Assembly: GCA_024681565.1 (NCBI GenBank)
Contig: JAILAO010000155.1
Coordinates: 1 to 7,542 of the forward strand
DNA from: Bacteroidales bacterium
GTDB taxonomy: Bacteria; Bacteroidota; Bacteroidia; Bacteroidales; UBA932
Direction: 5' to 3'
DNA length: 7,542 bases
This document shows positions 1-5,872 of the stretch, piece by piece (position 1 is the first letter of the stretch; each line of letters starts with the position of its first letter). The notes below the pieces were generated by a model that searched no databases, had not been told where the DNA came from, and was given only the letters and a program-made list of their open reading frames with translations. The translations under genes were made by a program, and so were the position numbers.

Positions 1-299
1 CCGGAATGGAGTTCCCTTGCGGTGAAATCGATCCAGACCCGCAGCGCGGACATTTCGCTGACCCAGACCGTGACTTCGACATCTTCGGACCACATGACCG
101 GCGGCTCCGGAAGCGACAGGTTGATCTCCGAGATCACCCAGGTCTTGTCCTCCTTCTGCAGGTCGAACGCGGCGGCGCCCAGGGTCGTGAAGTAGCGCGC
201 GACCGTGTTCTCATGGAAAGTCAGCAGGCCGTCGGTCGTCAGTCTGTAATTGCCGTCGATCTGGGCGGCCGTGATCTGGTATATGGTGCTGTATTTCAT
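1..299 (-). CDS. Acyl-ACP thioesterase-like hotdog protein (partial, C-terminus off window)
   Basis: This reading frame is open from the ATG at 297-299 (reverse) to the window edge and gives 99 residues beginning MKYSTIYQITAAQIDGNYRL. The block KTWVISEINLSLPEP (about 52-66), followed by a V-rich strand ending in TVWVSE and then VWIDFTARE, resembles the first hotdog repeat of bacterial acyl-ACP thioesterases, where a 'TWVLSR' strand, a long helix and a 'TWV' strand recur. Such enzymes release free fatty acid from acyl-ACP in the cytosol. The gene lies 42 nt downstream of the acyltransferase gene and on the same strand, so the two are probably co-transcribed. An AGAAGG-like ribosome binding site sits about 8 nt before the ATG. 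An in-frame GTG at 333-335 would add 12 residues and cannot be excluded. The catalytic residues lie beyond the edge, so the exact substrate class is inferred; other hotdog thioesterases are possible. Confidence 0.7.
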   Translation of the reverse strand, partial: MKYSTIYQITAAQIDGNYRLTTDGLLTFHENTVARYFTTLGAAAFDLQKEDKTWVISEINLSLPEPPVMWSEDVEVTVWVSEMSALRVWIDFTARELHS

Positions 300-341
300 G
301 TTATCCAAGCCTTCTTCCCATCGGAATGCCTCCACAGCGTT

Positions 342-1001
342 TTACCCTTTGACAATCCTTTGGGGACGGGGAAATTCCCCGGAGTCCAGCCGGATGTACT
401 CTTCCATCAGGGATTTCATCTTGTTTTCCAACAGTGCGGTCTGGCAGTCCAGGTAACCCGCCGTGATGCCCTCCTCGGGCGATGCGAGGTGGAACGGTCT
501 GGAAATCAACATTCCGGCCCGTTTGCCGAGAATCCTGACGGGGCCGTCCACATAGACCATCACGATCGGGACGCCCGACAACGCTGCCAGCAGGGCGGCA
601 CCGGAATGGAACGGCAACTGTTGCCTGTATCCGCCGTGCCTGCCCTCCGGGAAAATGGCGATGCTCTCCCGGTCATTCCGGAGGACCTGCATCGATTCGT
701 GGATCCAGGAAGTGTCAGGATGCTGCCGGTCAATGGGAATGCATCCCGTATGCCGGAGAAAGAATCCGAAGCCCCTTTGTTCGAAACGGTCCTTTGCCGC
801 GAGATTGTGGATCCTGGCTTTTCGGAGCACGGTCGTGACCAGCGGTCCGTCCAGGTGGCTGGTATGATTGACGATTACCAGAGAAGGTTCTGCGAGGTTC
901 CCGGGTTCTTCCGGAACGCCGGAGTAATACACTTTAGGCCGGAGCAGCAGCCGCACCAGCGGCGCTACGATCGGATCCAGTTTATGGTCGGATTTTTTCA
1001 T
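342..1001 (-). CDS. PlsC-type 1-acyl-glycerol-3-phosphate acyltransferase family protein
   Basis: A 219-residue lysophospholipid acyltransferase-family (LPLAT) protein. Family members transfer an acyl chain to lysophosphatidic acid or a related acceptor at the inner membrane. The catalytic NHx4D motif is visible as NHTSHLDG (His46, Asp51). Motif II is GCIPIDR (86-92), and the acceptor-binding motif is FPEGRHGG (117-124), a departure from the usual FPEGTRS in which Thr-Arg becomes Arg-His. A hydrophobic strand GVPIVMVYVDG (143-153) matches the last conserved block. The frame is open further upstream to 1235, but the start at 1001 (MKKSDHK) gives a family-typical length and avoids overlap with the divergent rhomboid gene. 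There is no strong Shine-Dalgarno sequence. The altered third motif and short length mean the acceptor could be something other than lysophosphatidate, such as an ornithine-lipid or other lyso-lipid acceptor. Family assignment is secure; exact substrate is not. Confidence 0.9.
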   Translation of the reverse strand: MKKSDHKLDPIVAPLVRLLLRPKVYYSGVPEEPGNLAEPSLVIVNHTSHLDGPLVTTVLRKARIHNLAAKDRFEQRGFGFFLRHTGCIPIDRQHPDTSWIHESMQVLRNDRESIAIFPEGRHGGYRQQLPFHSGAALLAALSGVPIVMVYVDGPVRILGKRAGMLISRPFHLASPEEGITAGYLDCQTALLENKMKSLMEEYIRLDSGEFPRPQRIVKG

Positions 1002-1035
1002 GGTTGTTTTGTCTTTGGAAAAGACTGCAAATAAG

Positions 1036-1053
1036 ATGCGACGGATGTCGCAT
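1036..1053. repeat. Perfect 7-bp inverted repeat in divergent plsC/rhomboid intergenic region
   Basis: ATGCGAC (1036-1042) and GTCGCAT (1047-1053) form a perfect inverted repeat around a GGAT loop, 35 nt upstream of the acyltransferase start codon. No T-run follows on either strand, so it does not look like an intrinsic terminator. Its place in a 148-bp divergent intergenic region, immediately upstream of a weak TTTG-type element read toward the acyltransferase (CTTATTTG, 1028-1035 reverse), fits a protein-binding operator or a 5'-leader stem. Function is inferred only. Confidence 0.4.
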
Positions 1054-1108
1054 AAAAAGCAAGTGTTACAAATCGGGCGAAAATTGTATTCTATTTGTTC
1101 TTTAGGAC

Positions 1109-1116
1109 AATCTTTG
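1109..1116 (+). promoter_or_regulatory. Weak candidate -7 element for rhomboid gene
   Basis: AATCTTTG differs from the Bacteroidota -7 consensus TAnnTTTG at one defined position. It would place the transcription start about 27 nt upstream of the rhomboid ATG at 1150. There is no convincing -33 TTTG at the expected distance, so this is tentative. Confidence 0.3.
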
Positions 1117-1149
1117 GTATCTTGCCTGACAGAATATTCCAAGGCTTTG

Positions 1150-1758
1150 ATGACAATTTTCCTGATTTTGCTTACCGCTGCGGTGAGCATCCTGTGCTTT
1201 TCCGGCCGGATGGATATCGGTGCATTGAAATTCAATGCCTATGATGTCCGGCATCGGAATCAGTGGTACCGGCTGTTCAGCTATGGTCTGGTTCACGGAG
1301 GATGGGGACATCTGATCTTCAACATGCTCGCCCTGTATTTCTTCGGGACGGTGGTCGAGCGCAATTTCTCCTTGTTCTTCGGAAATACGGCCGGGAACGC
1401 CCTTTATTTCCTCCTTTATGTGAGCGCCCTGGCCGTTTCTTCGCTCGGCGATTTGATCAAATACCGGGACGACCCCTATTACAATGCAGTGGGCGCTTCG
1501 GGCGCCGTGTCGGCCGTCCTCTTTGCCTCTATCCTGTTCGAACCGAAGATGGGTATCTATATCTATCTGATCCCCGTTCCGGTACCGGGCTATATCTTTG
1601 CTCCGCTATACCTGTTGTACTGCTGGTATATGGCCCGGCGAAACACGGACAACATCGGCCACTCGGCTCACTTCTGGGGAGCGCTTTACGGATTTGTCTT
1701 TACGCTGGCGTGCCGGCCGGAAATCCTCCGGGATGTCTTCTCCCGACTTGGGGCTTGA
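1150..1758 (+). CDS. Rhomboid family intramembrane serine protease
   Basis: A 202-residue polytopic membrane protein of the rhomboid superfamily, which cleaves transmembrane substrates within the bilayer. The catalytic dyad is present: the GxSG motif is GASG with Ser117, and the partner His is His174 in the segment GHSAHFWGALYG. The oxyanion-side signature HGGWGHLIFNM supplies His54 and Asn58, with the same H-x3-N spacing as in E. coli GlpG. An L1-loop aromatic/Arg region (about 38-44, QWYRLFS) is also visible. Six hydrophobic segments fit the basic bacterial six-TM core, with no extra cytosolic domain. The start at 1150 (MTIFLILLTAAVS) puts the first membrane helix at the N-terminus; the frame continues upstream to 1000 but would add a non-conserved extension lacking a better ribosome binding site. 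Its last 59 bp overlap the convergent permease gene. Substrate unknown. Confidence 0.93.
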   Translation: MTIFLILLTAAVSILCFSGRMDIGALKFNAYDVRHRNQWYRLFSYGLVHGGWGHLIFNMLALYFFGTVVERNFSLFFGNTAGNALYFLLYVSALAVSSLGDLIKYRDDPYYNAVGASGAVSAVLFASILFEPKMGIYIYLIPVPVPGYIFAPLYLLYCWYMARRNTDNIGHSAHFWGALYGFVFTLACRPEILRDVFSRLGA

Positions 1759-2629
1759 CGACCATGAAAGTCACAGCCGTGATGCAGATGGCGATGCCCG
1801 TGACCATCTGTGTTGTCAATGGCTCCCCGAACAGGATGGTTCCGATGAGAATGGCGGTCAGCGGCTCGAAAACGCCCAGAATGGAGGTTTTTGTCGGACC
1901 GATGTAACGCGTGGAGATGGCGAGGCTGAGCATTGCCATCATGGTCGGGACGAGGGCCAGTCCGAGCAGATTGAGCCAGTCTGTGCCCGAATCCACCCCT
2001 TCCAGGAAGTTCCCGCCCTGCCGGAGCCGGATAACACAGAATAAAACGGTCCCGGTCAGGAGGGCATAGAAGGTGAGCGCATGCTCGGATACCCCTTTGA
2101 TGCGTCTGCTTCTGTTGACCAGGACAATGTAAAAGGCATAGGAGAGTGCGGAGGCGACGGCCAGCAGGATGCCCGGGAGGGAAACCCTGGCACCGTCTGC
2201 AGGTTCGGACAATAGCAGGATACCGATGAAGGTCGCCCCGATGGACAGCCAGGTCTGCCAACTGGGATGCACTTTCAGCAGGACCATGATGAGTGCCACG
2301 AAGACCGGATACAGGTATACAAGTGTCGTAGCGAGTCCGGACGCGATGTAATGGTAGGAGGCGAAGAGAGCCAGGCTGCTCGCGGCGAAAAGAAGTCCCA
2401 GCAGGAGCAGGATTCCCAGTTCTTTTCCAGCTACGCGGAAAGATTCCCTTCTGGCCAGCATCCAGACAGCCATCAGTAATGCAGAGATTCCGTAACGGAA
2501 AAGCAACATGACCATGGTGGGGATGCCGCTTTCCTGGAGAGGAATGGCAAAGAGCGGGTTCGTCCCGTAGGAGATGCCGGCGATGATTCCTGCACAGAAA
2601 CCCAGCATCCTTTTATGTTGATTGTCCAT
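1700..2629 (-). CDS. EamA/DMT-superfamily permease
   Basis: A 309-residue inner-membrane protein with ten predicted hydrophobic helices arranged as two EamA repeats (about 9-142 and 152-292). Signature stretches are ASGLATTLVYLYPVFVALI in repeat one and the hallmark GPTKTSILGVFEPLTAIL followed by GxxLFGEPLT in repeat two. Members of the drug/metabolite transporter superfamily export or import small metabolites such as amino acids; substrate cannot be read from sequence. The start at 2629 follows a strong -7 element by about 20 nt, implying a short leader. The final 19 residues (VKPQVGRRHP onward) lie beyond the conserved core and are exactly the part antisense to the rhomboid gene, so this tail may be a recently acquired extension after loss of an earlier stop. 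The phosphate transporter gene is 73 bp upstream on the same strand, but the promoter between them suggests separate control. Confidence 0.9.
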   Translation of the reverse strand: MDNQHKRMLGFCAGIIAGISYGTNPLFAIPLQESGIPTMVMLLFRYGISALLMAVWMLARRESFRVAGKELGILLLLGLLFAASSLALFASYHYIASGLATTLVYLYPVFVALIMVLLKVHPSWQTWLSIGATFIGILLLSEPADGARVSLPGILLAVASALSYAFYIVLVNRSRRIKGVSEHALTFYALLTGTVLFCVIRLRQGGNFLEGVDSGTDWLNLLGLALVPTMMAMLSLAISTRYIGPTKTSILGVFEPLTAILIGTILFGEPLTTQMVTGIAICITAVTFMVVKPQVGRRHPGGFPAGTPA

Positions 2630-2634
2630 GGCCC

Positions 2635-2668
2635 GTTAAAAAAGCGGGCAAATGTAGACTTTTTTAAC
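2635..2668. repeat. Perfect 10-bp inverted repeat flanking the permease -7 element (putative operator)
   Basis: GTTAAAAAAG (2635-2644) and CTTTTTTAAC (2659-2668) are perfect inverted repeats separated by 14 nt. The permease -7 element occupies the middle of that spacer, so a dimeric regulator bound here would cover the promoter. A competing short repeat GCCCG (2631-2635) / CGGGC (2645-2649) overlaps it and could form a hairpin at the 5' end of the permease mRNA. A role as an AT-rich terminator for the upstream phosphate transporter gene is an alternative. Confidence 0.5.
2649..2656 (-). promoter_or_regulatory. -7 promoter element (TACATTTG) for EamA permease
   Basis: Read on the minus strand, TACATTTG matches the Bacteroidota -7 consensus TAnnTTTG perfectly. 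An ATTG lies 19 nt upstream as a plausible -33 element. The predicted transcription start is near 2642, leaving a leader of roughly 13 nt before the ATG at 2629. Confidence 0.7.
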
Positions 2669-2702
2669 AAATCCGCAATGCTTCTCTGCGATTTCTTTTC
2701 AA

Positions 2703-4943
2703 TTATTTTGCTGCCTCGAACTGGTTCATGCCCCGGAGCATCTGACTCAGATGACTGGTCAGCTGCTCCAACTCCTGGAGGATGTGCACGGTGAGCATCA
2801 GCGTGTCTAGGTTGATCCCGTTCTCCTGTGCGCCTTCGAGGGCTATCCGGCAGTCATCCGAGATGTTGTTTTCGAGTGCCGTGCATTCGCCCCTAAGTAT
2901 GTCCATCTTGTCATAATCACTCTCCCGGAGGGCTTTCGATGCCTTGAGGTAAAGATTGAGAACCTTGTCTCTTTCCGATAAGAATGGTAGCTGGTATTCT
3001 TTTGGAACAGGGGAGAAGCTGTTCCCGACATGCTCCATGACCGGATCGTTGATTCGCTTCATGCAGTACAGCATTTGCTTGCAGGAGTTGATACTCAGAA
3101 AATACCAGGTGTTCAGCGGAAGTATTTTTTTTGCGTCCAGGCGCCTCATGCTGACGACTTCTCTCTTCCGCTGGCGCTTGAGGGATTTACGTTGTTCGTT
3201 AATCAGTCCGTCGAGTTTCCTGACCGATCCGTAGTCTTCTTGCAGGAAGCCCTCTGTCGATTGTTTCAGGGCTTTGACCACAAAATCGACATGTCCGGCG
3301 TTCCCGATGCGGATGTGCTCGCATAAAAGACTCCAGATCTCCTCGTCAGAACTGCTGCGGAGCATTTTGTCATACAGCTCGTCCGCCTCCTGTTTTTTCT
3401 TTTCCGCGAAACGTTTCTGGCTGCTCCAGAGCGTGTAGACAGCGATACCGATGAACAGGACCATGACGACATATCTGCCGAAGAACATCGCGTTGGCCAC
3501 GCAGAAGCAGATGATGAAGGCGACACCGGCCGTAATGAACCAGCCTCCGATTACGGAGAGTACGCCGGTGATTCTGAAGACGGCGCTGTCCCTCGTCCAG
3601 GCCTTGTCCGCCAGCGATGCGCCCATGGCTACCATGAACGTGACGTAGGTGGTTGAAAGCGGGAGTTTATGGGAAGTTCCCACTGCGACGAGGAGTCCGG
3701 CCAGGACGAGGTTGACAGAGGCCCGGACCATATCGAAGGCCGCCCCGTCCTCAAGGGCTATCTCCTGCACGTCAAAGCGCTTTCCTACGGCCCTTTTGAT
3801 TTTGGCGGGAACCAGGGATTCCAGGAATACGGAGATGCGGAGGGATGTGTGTACCAGTCTCCGAGCGACCGAAGAAGAACCGAACATCTCATCGCCCTCG
3901 TCCTGTCTGGACAAATCTACACTCGTTTTTACAACGTTCTGGGCTTTCTTGGAGAAGAACAGCGTCAGGACCATGATGGCGCCTGACGCCAGCAGGAACA
4001 CGATGGGCGTGTGGGCGCTTTCCTGGAGCGAAGACATCATGAAAGTGTCCGGATTGCCGTTACCGTTCGCTGTATAATCAAGATATGCGTCGAGACCGGT
4101 GAGCGGGACTCCGACGAAATTGACGAGGTCGTTCCCGGCGAAAGCCATGGCAAGGGCGAAGGTCCCCATCAGGACGATCGTCCGGAGGATATTGACTTTG
4201 AAGAGGGCCAGGATGGCCATGACCACGGTCATGGCTCCGAAGCAGGCGGCGAGGATCATCCAGGTATTCGCATTGATGAATTCTTTGACGTCCGGGGTCA
4301 TGAATGCGGAACCCTTGAGCCCGTTGATCAGCAGGAACCAAATGATGGAAGTGGCGCAGACACCGCCGAACAGGATGGTCTTCAAAGATCCGTTCCGGGG
4401 TTTGACAAAGGTAAATACCAGCCTGGATATCCACATGACCAACATTCCGGTGATGAAAGCGACCGCGACGGACAAGAAGATGGCCGCGATGACACTCAGG
4501 GCCTTGTCCGTATTCAACAGTTCACCGAGTCCGGGCCCTTCGCCTTTTGCCATTTTGATTACGGACATGGCAAAAGCGCCCCCCAGCATCTCGAACACCA
4601 GGGAAACGGTGGTGGATGTCGGCATTCCGAGCGAGTTGAAGATATCGAGCAGGATCACGTCCGTCACCATCACGGCGAGGAAAATGCAGATAACTTCGTA
4701 GAAGCTGAAATATTGCGGAGAGAAGATTCCATGCCTGGCCACATCCATCATTCCGTTTGAAAGGGCGGCACCGGCAAAGACGCCGATGGCTGCCACGGCG
4801 ATGATGGTTTTGAAACGGGCGGCTTTCGCCCCGACCGCCGAATTGATGAAGTTGACGGCATCATTGCTTACACCGACGACCAGGTCGAAAACAGCAAGTG
4901 CGCAGAGGAAAACGATGATTCCTCCAAATATAATCTGTGTCAT
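2703..4943 (-). CDS. PiT-family inorganic phosphate transporter with C-terminal PhoU-like domain
   Basis: A 746-residue inner-membrane transporter of the PiT/Pho4 family, which couples phosphate uptake to cation movement. Both inverted-topology PiT signatures are present: GVSNDAVNFINSAVGA (24-39) and AGNDLVNFVGVPL (269-281). Each half also has its paired re-entrant motif, MPTSTTVS (107-114) and LPLSTTYVT (427-435). About twelve hydrophobic helices occupy 1-510, interrupted by a hydrophilic loop (about 332-400). From about 510 to the end the protein is charged, helical and soluble, with PhoU/DUF47-like character, so it is much longer than E. coli PitA (about 500 residues). The tail may sense or gate transport from the cytosol; that role is inferred. 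The gene follows a 35-codon membrane peptide ORF by 20 nt and shares a divergent control region with a PhoB/PhoR-like pair, which supports phosphate-controlled expression. No strong Shine-Dalgarno sequence precedes its ATG, suggesting translational dependence on the upstream ORF or leader. Confidence 0.93.
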   Translation of the reverse strand: MTQIIFGGIIVFLCALAVFDLVVGVSNDAVNFINSAVGAKAARFKTIIAVAAIGVFAGAALSNGMMDVARHGIFSPQYFSFYEVICIFLAVMVTDVILLDIFNSLGMPTSTTVSLVFEMLGGAFAMSVIKMAKGEGPGLGELLNTDKALSVIAAIFLSVAVAFITGMLVMWISRLVFTFVKPRNGSLKTILFGGVCATSIIWFLLINGLKGSAFMTPDVKEFINANTWMILAACFGAMTVVMAILALFKVNILRTIVLMGTFALAMAFAGNDLVNFVGVPLTGLDAYLDYTANGNGNPDTFMMSSLQESAHTPIVFLLASGAIMVLTLFFSKKAQNVVKTSVDLSRQDEGDEMFGSSSVARRLVHTSLRISVFLESLVPAKIKRAVGKRFDVQEIALEDGAAFDMVRASVNLVLAGLLVAVGTSHKLPLSTTYVTFMVAMGASLADKAWTRDSAVFRITGVLSVIGGWFITAGVAFIICFCVANAMFFGRYVVMVLFIGIAVYTLWSSQKRFAEKKKQEADELYDKMLRSSSDEEIWSLLCEHIRIGNAGHVDFVVKALKQSTEGFLQEDYGSVRKLDGLINEQRKSLKRQRKREVVSMRRLDAKKILPLNTWYFLSINSCKQMLYCMKRINDPVMEHVGNSFSPVPKEYQLPFLSERDKVLNLYLKASKALRESDYDKMDILRGECTALENNISDDCRIALEGAQENGINLDTLMLTVHILQELEQLTSHLSQMLRGMNQFEAAK

Positions 4944-4963
4944 TACTTAAAAGATTTATTCAG

Positions 4964-5071
4964 TTATGCCCGGCTCAATCCGATGCAGATGAGTACGATG
5001 ATGACTGCCAGTAGGATGAACCGGGTCCAATTGTAGATCTTGATGATCCTTTCCGCTCTTTCTTTTTCCAT
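4964..5071 (-). CDS. Small single-span membrane peptide (35 aa) upstream of phosphate transporter
   Basis: An ATG-to-TAA ORF of 35 codons that starts MEKERAERIIKIYNW. It has a charged, basic amphipathic N-terminal segment (1-17), then one hydrophobic helix (about 18-32, FILLAVIIVLICIGL), and ends in SRA. The pattern predicts a single transmembrane span with the basic N-terminus in the cytosol. A GGAAGG ribosome binding site lies 6 nt before the ATG, stronger than for any other gene here, and the stop is 20 nt from the transporter start, which indicates an operon. I do not recognise a family. By analogy with other small membrane proteins encoded next to transporters, it could bind and modulate the transporter or the sensor kinase encoded divergently; alternatively it may act mainly as a translated leader. 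Its ordered composition (polar, then uniformly hydrophobic) argues against a chance ORF. Confidence 0.68.
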   Translation of the reverse strand: MEKERAERIIKIYNWTRFILLAVIIVLICIGLSRA

Positions 5072-5077
5072 TATGTA

Positions 5078-5083
5078 CCTTCC
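5078..5083 (-). promoter_or_regulatory. Ribosome binding site of the 35-aa peptide
   Basis: GGAAGG read on the minus strand, 6 nt before the ATG at 5071. Strong purine-rich sites are uncommon in this window, and this one supports translation of the small ORF. Confidence 0.65.
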
Positions 5084-5108
5084 GGGTTGAATATGTTATT
5101 TTCTGCAG

Positions 5109-5116
5109 CAAAGAAA
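5109..5116 (-). promoter_or_regulatory. Candidate -7 element for peptide/phosphate transporter operon
   Basis: TTTCTTTG on the minus strand matches TAnnTTTG except for one base. It would start transcription near 5103, about 32 nt before the peptide ATG. The four 11-bp repeats begin 10 nt upstream and cover the -33 region, the arrangement expected of a promoter that depends on an OmpR/PhoB-family activator rather than on a good -33 element. Confidence 0.45.
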
Positions 5117-5125
5117 CGCAGTTGC

Positions 5126-5169
5126 TGTTAAGCGGTTATTAACCGGTGGTTAAGTTTTTGTTAAGCGTA
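5126..5169. promoter_or_regulatory. PHO-box-like array: four 11-bp direct repeats
   Basis: TTAA cores start at 5128, 5139, 5150 and 5161, exactly 11 bp apart. Plus-strand units are TGTTAAGCGGT, TATTAACCGGT, GGTTAAGTTTT and TGTTAAGCGTA. Read on the minus strand, the hexamers are TTAACA, TTAACC, TTAATA and TTAACA with 5-nt gaps. PhoB boxes of Proteobacteria are 11-bp direct repeats, and Bacillus PhoP boxes are TTAACA-like hexamers spaced about 5 nt, four per site, so the match in period, copy number and core is close. The array lies between a phosphate transporter operon and a PhoB/PhoR-like operon and probably binds the adjacent response regulator, which carries an OmpR/PhoB winged-helix domain. 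Binding itself is inferred. Confidence 0.72.
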
Positions 5170-5191
5170 TACAAACCGTTTTATAAATGCC

Positions 5192-5199
5192 TACCTTTG
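5192..5199 (+). promoter_or_regulatory. -7 promoter element (TACCTTTG) for the response regulator
   Basis: A perfect TAnnTTTG match ending only 4 nt before the ATG at 5204. The predicted start of transcription, about 5-8 nt downstream of the element, falls on or next to the start codon, so the message would be leaderless or nearly so. No TTTG is seen at the usual -33 distance, consistent with activation from the upstream repeat array. Confidence 0.65.
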
Positions 5200-5203
5200 C
5201 GAT

Positions 5204-5872
5204 ATGGAAGAAATCTTGATTGTTGAAGACGATGCCGATCTCAGGGAGATCCTGAGGTTCAACCTTGAAAGGGCGGGTTATAGGACATGTCAGGCCGGAA
5301 GCGCCGAGAACGGACTGGAGATGATGTCTGACGGGATACAACTCATCCTGCTCGATGTCATGCTGCCCGGGATGTCCGGTTATGAGATGGCCAGGGTGCT
5401 GCGGGAAAAGGGGTTCAAAACCCCGGTTATTTTCCTGACGGCCCGGTCTTCTGAAGAGGACCTGCTTTCCGGTTTCGCCTCGGGGGGTGATGATTATATG
5501 AGCAAGCCTTTTTCTACGCCCGAGTTGCTGGCGAGGATCGGCGCCGTCCTGAAACGGACCTCATCCCTGTCTTCCGGTGCGCTTTCCTGCGGTCCGCTGA
5601 CAGTTGACCTGAATGCTGAAAAAGTGTTCCTGGACGGGACGGAGGTCCTGTTTTCCCGCAAGGAATATGAAATCCTGGCTTTTCTGATCCGCAATCCGGG
5701 TACGCTTTTTACGCGCAGCCAGATCATCAAGGCCTTATGGCTCGATGCGCCGTTCGTCATCGACCGGACCGTTGATGTCCACATTGCGCATATCCGTTCG
5801 AAATTGGATAAACACAAGGGGCTCCTGGTCAGCCGGGTGGGCTTCGGATATGGATTGAAGTATGAGAAATAA
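5204..5872 (+). CDS. OmpR/PhoB-family response regulator (likely phosphate regulator)
   Basis: A 222-residue two-domain response regulator. The receiver domain (1-118) has the acidic pocket EDD (8-10), the phosphoacceptor Asp51 in LLDVMLPGMSG, the switch Thr79 in FLTARS, and Lys101 in DDYMSKPF. The C-terminal domain (about 128-220) is an OmpR/PhoB winged helix, with the recognition-helix stretch DRTVDVHIAHIRSKL and the terminal hairpin VGFGYGLKY. The ATG at 5204 is the only start that keeps the first receiver strand ILIVEDD, and it is preceded by a -7 element rather than a ribosome binding site. It overlaps the kinase gene by 11 nt, so the two are translationally coupled. Orthology to PhoB/PhoP is inferred from context: a PHO-box-like array between this gene and a PiT transporter operon. 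Other OmpR-family regulators share the same architecture, so sequence alone does not prove the phosphate role. Confidence 0.93.
   Translation: MEEILIVEDDADLREILRFNLERAGYRTCQAGSAENGLEMMSDGIQLILLDVMLPGMSGYEMARVLREKGFKTPVIFLTARSSEEDLLSGFASGGDDYMSKPFSTPELLARIGAVLKRTSSLSSGALSCGPLTVDLNAEKVFLDGTEVLFSRKEYEILAFLIRNPGTLFTRSQIIKALWLDAPFVIDRTVDVHIAHIRSKLDKHKGLLVSRVGFGYGLKYEK

Noticed and set aside
6..1034. Plus-strand ORF of 342 codons antisense to the thioesterase and acyltransferase genes
   Set aside because: It has no family resemblance, and it is opposite two genes with clear motifs (NHx4D, FPEG).
1002..1235. N-terminal extension of the acyltransferase frame to an ATG at 1235
   Set aside because: It would add 78 residues with no family match and overlap the start of the divergent rhomboid gene; the start at 1001 gives normal family length.
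1263..2044. Plus-strand ORFs of 214 and 148 codons overlapping the rhomboid and permease genes
   Set aside because: Out-of-frame shadows with Arg/Pro/Gly-rich or low-complexity translations, and no ribosome binding site or motif.
2672..2700. Possible intrinsic terminator after the phosphate transporter (CGCA...TGCG pairing)
   Set aside because: The stem is short with a bulge and the following T-run is weak; not convincing enough to annotate.
4011..4760. Long plus-strand ORF of 249 codons antisense to the phosphate transporter
   Set aside because: The translation is rich in Asp, Glu, His, Gly and Gln with no recognisable domain, as expected for the complement of a GC-rich membrane protein gene; the PiT signatures on the other strand are unambiguous.
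5171..5191. A fifth repeat unit or a -33 TTTG upstream of the regulator's -7 element
   Set aside because: The next 11-bp step (5172) has no TTAA core, and no TTTG occurs at the expected -33 spacing.
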